DNA of 64,000 bases from Rotaria sordida. Its lineage: Eukaryota > Rotifera > Eurotatoria > Philodinida > Philodinidae. The stretch is from NCBI GenBank assembly GCA_905250125.1, contig CAJNOL010000667.1:1-64000 (forward strand). Direction: 5' to 3'. The translations under genes and the position numbers were made by a program. Below the pieces are notes generated by a model. It was not told the DNA's origin and did no database searches. It saw only the letters and a list, made by a program, of their open reading frames with translations. Position 1 is the stretch's first letter. Each line of letters begins with the position of its first letter. This document shows, in pieces, positions 37,469-48,698 of the stretch.

Positions 37469-38467
37469 TTAACCAATATAGATTTGATATGCTCCTACTG
37501 TGGCTCTATCATATCCACCGCCATTAAAAATTGGTAACAGAGTAACACTTCCTTCTTTAATACGAGTGACAGAAAGAATTTGTTTTTGATTAAAGTTTTC
37601 TATATCGAAACTAAGTCGCTTCGGTTTCCAGGTAACACAATCTTTACATTCTGAAAAGCTTGCCGGTTGCCATTCGATACTAACTGTATCATTGTTATTG
37701 ACTCGATGTGGTGGAGTTGGCAACCAAACTTGAATGGTAATATTTTCATTCAATTTCAATGTTGGCATTTGTGGATCGTAGCGAATACCGAGCATTGTAT
37801 CATTACAATCATAGGCCCAATTCTTTGGAATGTTATCAAATAGACGTTGATCAGGTTCACCTATGGATACAACCCGATACGTTGTGATTTGACGCATCAT
37901 ATCCCACCCTTGTCGAACGACTTCAGTTGTTCGAAGAGGTATTTCAGTATTTTTAACAAAATAAATTTCTTCACAAGGAAATTTTTCTCCAGTATATACT
38001 TCACATAATTCATCTGCATACCAGTAATCTTCTTTTAGAGAAGTATTTTCTGAATGAATCATTTTATAATTAAAATTAATATAGTTTCCAATATGAAATG
38101 ATGTCCAGTTATAATTCCAATGCACTGGAAATGAAAAAGGAGTAGTATAGAAGCCACCATATTGCCAATAAGTTCCATAGATACAATCATTTGATGGAGA
38201 AGAAAGACTCAATTGAACATAATTTTTCGATTGTGGAGAGTCTGGTATTGCATAAGGGAAGTGTTTCATGGCAAAACCTTGCAGATAAAGTGATTGTGAG
38301 ATTGTGTATCTTTGATAAGCTCGTTGATTAATTTCATCAACTGCATATAATACTTTGTCGTTTGCTGTGTAAAAAGTGATTTGTGGTGGAAAATAAGGTT
38401 GAGCACAATGTGTTATGGAATTGATTAAAGAAAACATGAGCAAACATAAGATATATTCTATTTGCAT
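37469..38467 (-). CDS. secreted protein of unknown function
   Basis: A single-exon frame of 332 codons from the ATG at 38467. An upstream in-frame Met would add 43 residues. I chose the inner start because it places a clean signal peptide at the N-terminus (MQIEYILCLLMFSLINSITH, cleavage probably after HCA). The mature part is rich in aromatic residues. It has several N-glycosylation sequons (NWT, NTS, NDT, NIT) and scattered Cys pairs (CNDTM, ECKDC). No membrane segment follows, so an extracellular protein is likely. I do not recognise a domain. A nearby AATAAA on the minus strand supports the 3' end. Confidence 0.7.
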   Translation of the reverse strand: MQIEYILCLLMFSLINSITHCAQPYFPPQITFYTANDKVLYAVDEINQRAYQRYTISQSLYLQGFAMKHFPYAIPDSPQSKNYVQLSLSSPSNDCIYGTYWQYGGFYTTPFSFPVHWNYNWTSFHIGNYINFNYKMIHSENTSLKEDYWYADELCEVYTGEKFPCEEIYFVKNTEIPLRTTEVVRQGWDMMRQITTYRVVSIGEPDQRLFDNIPKNWAYDCNDTMLGIRYDPQMPTLKLNENITIQVWLPTPPHRVNNNDTVSIEWQPASFSECKDCVTWKPKRLSFDIENFNQKQILSVTRIKEGSVTLLPIFNGGGYDRATVGAYQIYIG

Positions 38468-38883
38468 GTTGATCAAATAGTACAATTTCTGTAATAAAAT
38501 TAAGTTTTCTAAAAAATTCAATGAAAAACTTTCTCTATAAAAAACAATAATATTTATCAAATTGTTCTGTAAGTGCATTACACAATCAATTCGCAAAAAG
38601 TTATATCATGAAGGAGAAACTAATCGATAGTTCTAATCCTCAATTCCAAACTTTGATTTTTTTTCTCTATTCCAATGTTCGACTTCTTCTCATTTTTCAA
38701 TTTAGTTGATATCGATATGGCCAATCTATTGCATATCAATATCATACGAAAGCGATTTCAACTTGATATCGGTTTAACAGTGGAAGTATGACGTTGAAAA
38801 TATTTTCAACTCGTATTTTTCATACAAAAATATTGATCGATAATAAAAAGAAGCATAAGCGAAATGTAATGCCCTGTAAAAAG

Positions 38884-39106
38884 AAGGTTTCGTATGAAAC
38901 TTCTTCTTGGTGAAAGGGGAAAATGGTTTTGTACACAAGGTCCAATACGAAACCTTTACCGGGAAAAGTCAAAAAGGTTTCGTACAAAAGGGTCAGTACA
39001 AAACCTTTCCAAAATGATGTTCAAAAGGTTCCGTACAATATCCTTCGAGAGAGTAGCTGAAAAAGGCTTCGTCAGGATGGTTTCGTACAAAATCTTCCAA
39101 GGTATA
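38884..39106. repeat. cluster of GGTTTCGTACAAAA motifs in both orientations
   Basis: At least seven copies of GGTTTCGTACAAAA or close variants occur in 220 bp, some as the complement (TACGAAACC). The cluster ends where the large foldback begins, so it may be the subterminal part of the same element. The ORF 38894-39115 across it is repeat-derived. Confidence 0.6.
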
Positions 39107-39111
39107 TTCAT

Positions 39112-40051
39112 CTAATGAGGGAGTCCTTGAAAGTGATAAATCGTTTTAGAGTTGAGCCTGTGTATAAAGTAGACTTCGGTGAGATAAGAAAAATCCATGA
39201 AGGATGCCTTTCATTAGCTCTTTCCTCGAATGTTATTCTTATGTTACTAGAATTTTAGTTGAATACTAACGAGGAATTCTATGTAATTCTCAAATTGGTT
39301 TTGAATTCGAGCCCTGTGTGTCAGATAGATGTGAGTGAAGTATGAAAAACTTCATACGAATGAAGCTCATAAGTTTTCTTTCGAAAGTTATAGTCATCTT
39401 CGTTGAATTTTAACCTGTAGTGTCATAGATATCAGTAAATCGAATGAAAGTATTTCTGTTTAAGATTTCACAGACGGAACAGTCTATTTATGAGGAGAAT
39501 GTCACAAAAGTTTTACCTCCAAAGAATGCATCTTTTCCAGAGATGTTAAAGTTCACAAACAATACAACATTTCATCTTCTTTCTTGAGGTACGAGTGGTA
39601 TTGTCGGACGTTAGTATCTCTGGAAAAGATGCATGCTTTGAAGGTAAAACTTTTGTGACATTCTCCTCATAAATAGACTGTTCCGTCCGTGAAATCTTAA
39701 ATAGAAATACTCTCATTCAATTTACTCATATCTATGACACTATAGGTTAAAATTCAACGAAAATGACTATAACTTTCGAAAGAAAACTTATGAGCTTCAT
39801 TCGTTTGGAGTTTTTCATGCTTCACTCACATCTATCTGACACACAGGGCTCGAACTCAAAACCAATTTGACAACTACATAGGGTTCCTCGTTAGTATTCA
39901 ACTAAAATTCTAGTAACATAAGAATAACATTCGAGGAAAAAGCTGATGGAAGGCATCCTTCATAGATTTTTCTTATCTCATCGAAGTCTACTTTATACAC
40001 AGAGGCTCAACACTAAAACGATTTATCATTTCCAGGGGCTCCCTCCCTCAG
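39112..40051. repeat. ~940-bp foldback element
   Basis: Arms of about 430 bp (left from 39112, CTAATGAGGGAGTCC; right ending GGGGCTCCCTCCCTCAG at 40051) are close inverted complements around a ~60-bp loop at 39545-39610. Its end resembles that of the 36213-36839 element (CTAAYGAGGGAG), so the two are probably one family. The telomere-like block begins 5 bp beyond its right end. Confidence 0.85.
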
Positions 40052-40056
40052 AAACG

Positions 40057-40322
40057 AGGGTGTGGGTGTGGGTGTGGGTGTGGGTGTGAGTGTGGGTGTG
40101 GGTGTGGGTGTGGGGTGTGGGTGTGAATATGAATGTAGGGAACAAGCACACCCTCAAGCAGAGAGATAGGCACAGTCACACCCACACCTACATCCAACCT
40201 CACACCCACACCCACACCTACATCCAACCTCACACCCACACCCACACCTACATCCAACCTCACACCCACACCCACACCCACACCCACGCCCACACCCACA
40301 TCCATACCCACACCCATACCCA
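40057..40322. repeat. largest telomere-like block, 266 bp, head-to-head
   Basis: The G-rich arm (40057-40140) is nearly pure TGTGGG or GTGTGG repeats. The loop is about 45 bp. The C-rich arm (40180-40322) contains three copies of a 30-bp unit with CCTACATCCAACCTCACACC, then CCCACA repeats. Long ORFs here encode only GVGV, CGCG or HTHT patterns and are not genes. Confidence 0.85.
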
Positions 40323-40471
40323 TGCCGAGTTCTTATTTGCTCAGAATATTGCTCTGCACTGATTGATATCAATAATAAGAACAATTCGCCGCATGAGATA
40401 CCATTAGTTTTTTATTCAATCATTCAAAATTTGTTCTTCTTTTAGTATGAACTACAGTGGATGAAAAAAAG

Positions 40472-41334
40472 TTACTTGTCAGCTTCTTTGAAAAAAGTAA
40501 TCATATCAGTAAAACCATAGATATTTGCGCTATTAAAGGTGAGTATACTGTCCTGAAGAACATCAATGAACCATTTATTCCAATCATCGACAAAATCCAA
40601 GGCTTTCTGTACACCTTCCTCGTTAGCAAAGTAACTAAGACTAACATGAGGTATGTAAGTTTCAGAGGCAGTGACCATATTGAAACGATCATGAAATTGT
40701 TTATTTAACTGGTTACGCTCTTCCAAGAGCTGCTCGAATATTGATATTGAGTTAGTATCAGGACGTAAGACTGCAACAAGCACCGATTTATTCCATATCT
40801 GAAGTCGATCAAAACGGAAATTTACATTCGAGTCGTACTTCGTGCAGAGTGATGACATCGTAGGTAGCTGAAAAATATCCATTGGAGCGTCACAAAATGA
40901 CTTCGGCAAATTTAACAACCAGTTTTCAGCTATTGAACGGTATTTTGGATCAATTTGGATTACATTTCTATCGTTCAAACCATTCCAAAGAGTAACATGA
41001 TAGCTATTCGAGGGAAGATTACAGAAAAGAAACCTATTGATCAAAGAATCGATGTCCAAACGAGTAATACCTTCTTCTAGAATTTTGTAAAAGTGCAAAG
41101 CAGGATCATTGCGAACATTGTTAGAGAGTTCATATATGTTAGGATAGCGTGGTACCAGACAACAATCTCCTGGATTATTAAAGAGAATAGAGAAACCATG
41201 AAAAGATGCCCATCGAGGGTTGAAACCAGCCACTTTTTTATTCGTAATGTGCAGCATGATATAAAAATGCTTGTTCTCCTTTTTCACTATCACACCAAGT
41301 GTTTGCCTTCTACTACCGTCATCATATGACGCAT
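40472..41334 (-). CDS. 2H phosphoesterase-like protein
   Basis: The minus-strand frame is open from 41334 to the stop at 40472. Two His-x-Thr/Ser motifs about 120 residues apart (YHVTLW and PHVSLSY) are the hallmark of the 2H phosphoesterase superfamily, which includes LigT-like RNA ligases and cyclic phosphodiesterases. Each His pair acts on cyclic phosphate or 2'-5' bonds. Spacing and the strand context after each motif fit the fold. The substrate cannot be told. No ATG is found at the 5' end: coding-like sequence (DDGSRRQTLGVIVKKENKHF) continues to an AG at 41335, so a first exon is missing, or translation starts at the internal Met at 41257. The large telomere-like block lies 150 bp past the 3' end. 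Confidence 0.6.
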
Positions 41335-41585
41335 CTTACCTTATCTATGCATTCATTTGACGATTTTATTGGCCAATATGCGAGTCAATTAATTTATTTA
41401 CATATTCAGCGCCCACAGATATGATGTAAACAAGGTAGGAAAAACTGAATAATATGTATCGAAGATTTTCTATTTTAGTTTGCTCTATTTTCATAGCACA
41501 TATTGAAATATGGTAAAGAATAATTAATTTTTTTTTTCAAATAGATCTTCTAATACTTTGCTGAACATAATGAGTATTTGACGAG

Positions 41586-43695
41586 AAAGGTAGGGAGTCG
41601 TTTTCTGGACAAATCGACCCCTCATGGAAGGGCTTCTTTCTCATTTCAAACGGTCATTTTCAACATCCTGAACTCAGGATAATTCGAATCCGATTCATCT
41701 GATTCACTCAGATATACACAGGGGTCGATTTCCAACGACCCTAACTATACGGACTTTTTAGTCACTTTATTTCATATCTCGGTTATTTCGCCACTAGTAA
41801 CATAGTTAGTCCACTTTTAAAATAATCCAAAATGATAGAACTTTTTGCGCTCTACAATTTGGTAATAAAATGTCCCATGAAAAAAGGTGAGGAGTATGGC
41901 ACCTTGGTTACATACAGAGCTAGATGTGTGGCGAACAATCCGTTACGAAATGATTGATTCTTTTTTGATAGTGCATCAAGTGGGGTGCTGTCTCTGGATT
42001 TGTTCAATAGACCGATGAATAAGTGATAAGTGTGAAGGAATAAAGTAGACAATGTAAAAGCACAATATTTATATATCTCTTCGTATACAACGCATCCGAG
42101 CTAACATGAATGGAAGGAAAAGAGAAATCAAAGTCTGATGTAGTGACGTTTGACATCGGAATTATCCCTTAGCATTATCTATGTCTATTGGAACTTTCCT
42201 ATATTGTCATTCTTTCTATTATTATTCACGTGGTTTATTCTCTTTCTTTTCTTGGTATGTTCCAACCACTACATATATATATATATACGATCGTTCCTTT
42301 CATCGTATGTGTGAGTTGTTCTTGTCCATCTCTTTTGTTCGCTCTATTCTGTTAGTCATCATTCATTCTGTGACTTGTTATTTTACTGTTTCTACGTATT
42401 AAAGAATCTCAATATATTCGTATTTCGTTTCTCCTTTCATCGAACCACATGACCTGACACAAAGAAAGAAAATTGTCCAGGGATCAAGTAAGTAGTAAGC
42501 ACGATGTTCATAGAGAGAAAGACGAATGCGCGAGAAGTAGTTATTCGTGTGAGAGATTATTTCTTTCTTTTAGTTGTGCTATACTATGCGCTAGCTTATT
42601 TGACTGAAACATTTTGGTGAAATGTCCGATCGTTGCCGTGCTTGTGGAACTCGTTTGGATCGTTCAACTGCTGTTAGATCGTTGAGATCTCCTTGTTTTC
42701 GGATGTTGATGTCTATTTGCACGATGAAATGCCTTACAAGCGAGACAAAAGTGTGCAATATGTGTCGTCACTTGTACAGTAAATGGAGAAAAGAAAATCC
42801 GGAATTTGGCTATATTTTTGACCGCTGCGAAAATGAAGTATCCGATATTGAAGGAAGCGACACGAATTCGGTAAATACAAGTTGGAACTTTTAATGTTGA
42901 CAATCATGACTTCATTTATTAGACTGATGCGATAGATGCGCAGGTGACCAGCAGTTAGTCTCAAACAAGCGGTCGGGATTCAGATTCTCACTCAATGGCC
43001 ACAATAAGAACAATTAGTTTGCAGATGAATTCGACTCGATCATCTCACGCGTGAGGAAAACAGAGCGGCTTATTTAAAACTGTATTCGAATCTCACTTTA
43101 GGACCTGCTGTGTATGTGAATGTGATATGGATGGTGCCGCGAAGGTTGTTTCTTCAGACGATCGAGACTTTGTGCTGTTAACACGAAATAAACTCAACGT
43201 GTGTGTGAGTCAACTCACAAACATGTCAAGTCTTCTCATTCAACATTCTAGGATCAAATTATATAGATCTCAAAAAACCCTATTATTGTGCCTTAACCTA
43301 AACTTGCACCAAAACGTTTCTCGTCATAAAATAGGCCAAAAATGGTCAGAAATCTCCCTTTTTTGCCCGTATGTGACCAACGCGACCCCTATACTCACTT
43401 TTTTCATCGGATATTTTAATACCAAATTGAGAGCGGAAAAGTTCTATCGTTTTGGATTATTTTAAAAGTGGACCACTATGTTACTAGTGGCGAAATAACC
43501 GAAACATGAAATAAAGTGATCAAAAAATCCGTATAATTATGGTGGTTGGAAATCGACCCCTGTGTATATCTGAGTGAATCAGATGAACCGGATTCGAACT
43601 ATCCTGAGTTCAGGATGTTGAAAATGACCGTTTGAAATGAGAAAGAAGCCCTTCCATGAGGGGTCGATTTGTCCAGAAAACGACCCCCCTCCTTT
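41586..43695. mobile_element. 2.1-kb DNA element with ~330-bp terminal inverted repeats
   Basis: The left repeat (41586 to about 41918) and right repeat (about 43370-43695) are inverted complements with modest divergence; both include GGACAAATCGACCCCTCATG and GTTATTTCGCCACTAGTAAC or the complement. The ends read AAAGGTAGGGAGTCG and its relative AAAGGAGGGGGGTCG. The interior holds a broken zinc-finger gene but no catalytic DDE domain, so the element is internally deleted and would need a helper. No target-site duplication was found. Confidence 0.8.
42622..43300 (+). pseudogene. transposase-like N-terminal zinc-finger gene, truncated
   Basis: Exon A (42622-42870) starts MSDRCRACGTRLDRSTAVRS and has C-x2-C pairs (CRAC, CNMC) in a pattern typical of DNA-binding fingers. 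Exon B (42923-43050) and exon C (from 43102, TCCVCECDMDGAAKVVSSDD) join in phase at GT-AG sites. Exon B holds one internal TAG. The CCVC block resembles the second Cys module of animal DDE transposases of the Harbinger/DDE_4 style, which is an impression rather than a match. After exon C the frame runs into the right terminal repeat, so no catalytic core remains. Confidence 0.5.
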
Positions 43696-45080
43696 GCTTA
43701 TATCAAAGTCTCGCAAAAGTCATCACATGGGCGGCAACACTTGCCGATTCAGCGTTACTTCACCTGCGTATTGACTTTGTGTTGTTTTTCTTGTAAGTTG
43801 GAAAAGACCCACTGATAGCAGCCAACAAAGTGCGCTATTCTCCATTTTCTTATCAAGTATTTACTATGCAAGTGAAGGCCGCTATTCAAATATGCTGTGT
43901 GCAAGAATAGCGTCTTTCCGTGAAAAAAACCAACGCATATGTGCCAATCAACTTTTCGTCTCTTTATGGTGATGCCTCATGTAATAAAAATAGACATACT
44001 GTGTTATTGCCAAAAAATAAGACAAGGTTTCGTGGTGTTTTGTCCAGCGTTTTTGAATACATAAAATATTCATTGTAGACTTCTTGATCGATTGACGATC
44101 GAACAGCACAGAAATGAAATTTTTAAAAAGTTCGTTTTACCAAACTATGCGAATCTTTGCGAAGAACGCACAAGAGTATTAGACTCACGAGGGTACGTCC
44201 CCGGGTGTGGGTGTGGGGTATGTGGATGCGGGTGTGCATTTATGTAAAACCAACACCCACCCACACGCACACCCATACCCAGCCCCGCTAATTGCATCGT
44301 TGATTATCAGTTTTTTGCATTCGTTCTATTCTCTCTTTTACGTCTTTTTTTGTTTTGTCACACCATACAATGAAATGAAACTAAAAGTACAGTTTTTTTT
44401 GACGTCTTATGGTCTATCAGTACACCTACTCTGACAAACAATTGAAAATAAATTACGATAAGAGAAATAAAAGACGAAAAAGAAAAAATCTATTAGATGG
44501 TGTAATCAACAGTAGGACATATTGCATATAACTACCATCAGTTGCCACAAACCGTACTCAATTAATCTCATTAATCTAATTACCAAAGCTCGACTAGTAG
44601 AGCAAAGAAAGAAAACGCTGAATTTTTTGTTCAAAATTGATTTTGAGAAAAAAATCGAAATAAAGTTCAATTTTGCTTTTCTGAGGTATAGTCTTCTTTT
44701 AGGTTATCGTTCATAGCACATCTAATACACATATATAGAATTGTTTTGGACAAATTATCGATTAAAGATATGCTGATTTCGACAAGATCAAATGCAAAAG
44801 TGAAAAAAATCCTTGGAAAAACAATCGAAAGAAATTTATTGAGATAGTAGATCTCAAAAATCGATTTTTTCGAGCTCAAAATGCCATCAAAAAAGTTTTG
44901 TGTATGTGCAGATTGATAGAGAAAATTCCAAAGTATATTTTTAGCACTGAAAGACTCTAAATCGGAAAAAATTTTCAGCTAGAAAGCCAGGAAACGTTCT
45001 TAAACTAATTGACAATATGTTACTTTACATTTGTTATATCCATATTTCTACTCTAATTTATTGTTTAATTTATATCATTA
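43696..45080. repeat. intergenic with telomere-like hairpin at 44203-44286
   Basis: No gene is seen. The hairpin reads GGGTGTGGGTGTGGGGTATG, a short AT loop, then CCAACACCCACCCACACGCA and ACCCATACCCAGCCCC. It has the usual G-then-C order. Confidence 0.7.
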
Positions 45081-45230
45081 AGGGTGTGGGTGTGGGTGTG
45101 GGGTATGGATGTGGGTGTAGGTGTAGGTGTGGGTGTGGGTATGGGTGTGAGTGTGTGGGTGTGGGTGAGTGTGGGTGTGGATGAATTGAAGATATGTAGT
45201 CACACCCACATCCACCCACACCCACACCCT
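45081..45230. repeat. telomere-like hairpin with 5-bp target duplication
   Basis: The ends AGGGTGTGGG and CCCACACCCT are perfect inverted complements. CATTA lies directly on each side. The G arm is about 100 bp of GTGTGG-like words, the loop is about 20 bp, and the C arm is about 30 bp. Confidence 0.85.
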
Positions 45231-45567
45231 CATTATTTATCTAACATTGAACTATATCGATTAAAACTGGAATCTGTTTCTACTTATCATCGGTGGTTTG
45301 TTTGATGTTATTGTATTATGTGAAACAGAATTAAAATATTTGTATGTTCAGAAAATGTATATACAATTGAGATGAAAAGAAAAAGTAAGCCTGCCAATAA
45401 GAAACTTCAAGAGTAGATTAAAAAGATTTGGCTTCATCTAAAATAAAACTTATGCTTTTTATTTGCGAAGTCGCATATGCGCATTCGAATCTCTGATGGA
45501 AAAAAAGATTTCATCTTAATATGATTGAGAAAGTTGTTGTAATACAGTTATAATCAGTCATTATAAA
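45231..45567. other. upstream region of the NHL gene
   Basis: No coding frame is supported. The region separates the hairpin from the ATG of the NHL membrane protein and may contain its promoter, but no element is recognisable. Confidence 0.4.
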
Positions 45568-47895
45568 ATGAGACAACAAAGAAAATCCAGTATTGTAACA
45601 GTTTCCCATCATCCTCGTCATCAATCACTTCATAAATCAGTGAGTTCTTTCATATTGGGTGATATTGTTTTCTTAATTATTAGAATTTAACATAAATATC
45701 GATCAATCAAAAAGAGAGGATCAAATACTGTCATTTATTTGACCATTGGATTATGGACAAGAATCCACTCTACGAACAACAACTTACATTCGGTCAGATT
45801 TTTTTAACAATTTGTTCTTTATAAGAATTCTTCTGTTTCGACAGATCTTAGATAATGAAAAAAAATTATCGAATACTCAAAATAAAGTACTTAGACATTG
45901 TGCTAGTATTGGACAAATATGTCGACAACATCATTCCCTTTCACAAGCAAGAAATCATTTTATAAGACGAACAACATATTTTTAATTGTCACTTTCTCTT
46001 CTTTCTTTATTATAGTCGAGTTCAAATATAAAGAAACGTAATAATTTGACAAAGAAATCATTATCACAAGCTAGTGGTTCCACGAAAACAAATTGTTTGT
46101 CAAGCACCAATACAGTGACTCCTCTTGAGGTGATTGTACAATCTCTGTTGTTAGAAATATATATTTTATAAAACTTTATCATAAATTCTTCTTTAGAATG
46201 TTATAGCTGGACACAACCAGGTAAAATGATTCTTTTTTTTCAACAAACTCACTTTGATAATTACAGCAAAGTAAAAATGACTTGTCAGATCGAAAAGGTA
46301 TAACGAACGATTATCATCAAAAATCTAAACGAAACAAAAGGAATAAGTGAGTATTCTGTTACTGAGTGGGAGATGATAAACTTCTTCTGTTTCTCACATT
46401 GATTATAGATTTTCATGGCGATGTTTTATCGCAACTTTATTTGCAATTCTTCTACTTGTCTTAATCATTGTTGCCATTATACTCGCTCTTTTCATTAAAT
46501 CTAAAACAGTAACAACGCCAAGTAAGATTGCTTTGCCCTTTTAGGTAAAAACACAATAGTGAAGTTTAACTCAAATAGCGAATAAAGTGACATTGATACT
46601 GACGTGATACAGTGTCGCTTCACTTAAATAAATTAGAAAAATATATGACATTCTTGTATTTTATCTTTCGAAGAAATCAACGATAACCGTCCGATGAGTG
46701 TTATGATTTCATAAATATTAATGATTTTTATTACTAAGCAAAATAATTTGTTTTATTTCACAGACATTATACCTATGCTTCGGTGGAACACAACAGGTAT
46801 TACTGTAGCCGGAATTGTTGGTAATCCAGGAAATGCAAATAACCAACTTAATACTCCTTTTGATGTCATATTGGACTATGCCAATAATCTCTATATTGCT
46901 GATCGAGCAAATCATAGAATTCAAAAATATTCGTTAGGTGCTTCAATCGGCAAGACAGTGGCTGGAAACGGAACGATCGGTTCATCTCAGTATCAGCTAT
47001 ATAATCCATCACGGGTGATCATTGACTTAAATGGAAATTTCTATATATCCGATACATATAATCATCGAATTCAATTCTGGCGTAATGGTGCTGTTTCTGG
47101 AACAATAGTTGCTGGCATAACAGGTAAAAAAATAACGATAGATGTGTTCTCCTGAATCATCTTTCACGTTCTTTGGTATAAATCATTTTTTCTTTTGATG
47201 AACGGATTACTGATCCATGTCTATTGGTAATTGAGTATGATCGTAAAAGATGGCAAATTTAGTCTTACCTTTTCGTGATATGAAGATTATTTTTGAGTAT
47301 ATTCTTAGGTCCTTGTGGAAACGCTAACAATCAATTATGTACTCCTTACGGTATTGCTCCTCATCCAACATCAGGTACACTATATATATCGGATTATAGT
47401 AATCATCGAATAATGTCATACACATTCGGCGCTAATAATGGCACGTTGGTACTCTGTAGTAATGGGCCCGGAACAAATAATACTCAGTTATCTTCACCTG
47501 TAGGTTTACACTTTGATTCATTTTCAAATAGTCTTGTCATTACCAATTCTGCTGCTAATAATATTGTTCGACATATATCGGGTATGAGTGGTTGGACACT
47601 TGTTGCTGGTAATATCAATGGTTCGTCAGGTACAGCATCAACACGCCTTTTTTATCCTACTGACGTGACATTTGATCCAATGGGTAATATGTATGTTGCT
47701 GATTCATCTAACCATCGTATTCAATTTTTCTATGCCGATCACTTAAATGCCACAATCATAGCTGGAATGTCAGGTGTAGTTGGTAATAATGCAACCACAC
47801 TCAATGGACCTCGATCTGTGAAACTTGACAGTCAACTTAATTTGTACGTGGTAGACACATTTAATTCTCGAATTCAAAAGTTTTTACGTTATTAA
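45568..47895 (+). CDS. type II membrane protein with extracellular NHL propeller
   Basis: Exons: 45568-45639, 45845-45886, 46016-46129, 46197-46220, 46267-46346, 46409-46521, 46764-47123 and 47309-47895. The last six sum to 1278 nt in frame. The N-terminal ~125 residues are basic and Ser/Thr-rich (cytosolic). One membrane helix follows (IATLFAILLLVLIIVAIILA). About six NHL repeats come next, with the NHRIQ-type signature (ADRANHRIQKY, SDTYNHRIQFW, SDYSNHRIMSY, ADSSNHRIQFF, VDTFNSRIQKF). These fold into a beta-propeller for protein or ligand binding. Sequons (NTT, NGT, NAT) on the propeller agree with an outside location. Exon 4 is a 24-nt microexon. The end of exon 2 is uncertain: I use a weak GTACTT donor at 45887, because the longer frame hits a stop at 45983. 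Confidence 0.8.
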
Positions 47896-48698
47896 TAATC
47901 CAGACTTGATTAATTCGATTTTTTGTTCAGCGGTTTTTTCTAATAAGTATCTCCTCTTTCTTTTCTAAGCAAACATATTAATGGCTAACACAGTGTTTTG
48001 AATTTACTAATAAAAACAAAATCAATTTATTTTAATCATATTCACTTGTCAATTAATTCAATGAAAGATAAAATTGTTCAACATTGACGGTAAAAGAGAT
48101 GCGTCGCAAGATAATATATTATTAATAGATTGATAGAATGTATTGTCTCAATAATGAAAGATGTTATGTTAAGATGCAACTCAGTTAAAGTGACCTATCA
48201 CTTCGTCGCACGACATCAGAGCTCGAAACGAGGCAAGTTTTTGTGGTATTGTCTCGACTCGCTTCGAATGCCTTTTACCTCGCTTCGGACAAGTCGTAAT
48301 AACCACGATAGGGTACCAATTTCTCAATTTCTTCTATCCAAAACCGCATGGAAAATTAATATATTAACTTCTGGTCCGGCTTTATTTCCTACCAAGTCAA
48401 CAATAGCTACCATTCATTTAGTAATTCAGAAAGTTGCAGCAAAAATAGCTTAACAGAGAAACCTTATAATAACCTGCAACTTTGTTAAGAGATTATCCAC
48501 ACCCACCCACACCCACACTCTCTGATTTCAACGGATTTTCTAGAAACGCCTTTGCAAATTTTGTAAGTTTTATTTGATTATAAGTGTTGTCTAAAAATCT
48601 TCATCACACACAAGGGAACTTATCTAAATGTATGAATATGTTCAATTCTTTCCAGTTCAGAATGACTTCAATCAGGATTTCGAGAGTTTTGCTCTAAA
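47896..48698. other. intergenic with a C-rich telomere-like tract
   Basis: No gene is seen. CCACACCCACCCACACCCAC occurs at 48498-48517 without a G-rich partner. A 107-codon frame at 48130-48453 has no support. Confidence 0.4.

Noticed and set aside
39112..40051. Retrotransposon LTRs
   Set aside because: The repeated halves are inverted rather than direct, and no reverse transcriptase or integrase sequence is present anywhere in the window.
40048..40384. Three overlapping 76-91-residue ORFs of GVGV, CGCG or THTH composition
   Set aside because: They are direct translations of the TGTGGG/CCCACA repeat, which has no stops in any frame; there is no gene-like composition outside the repeat.
48130..48453. 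Plus-strand 107-codon ORF
   Set aside because: Composition is not protein-like, and no splice or homology evidence was seen.
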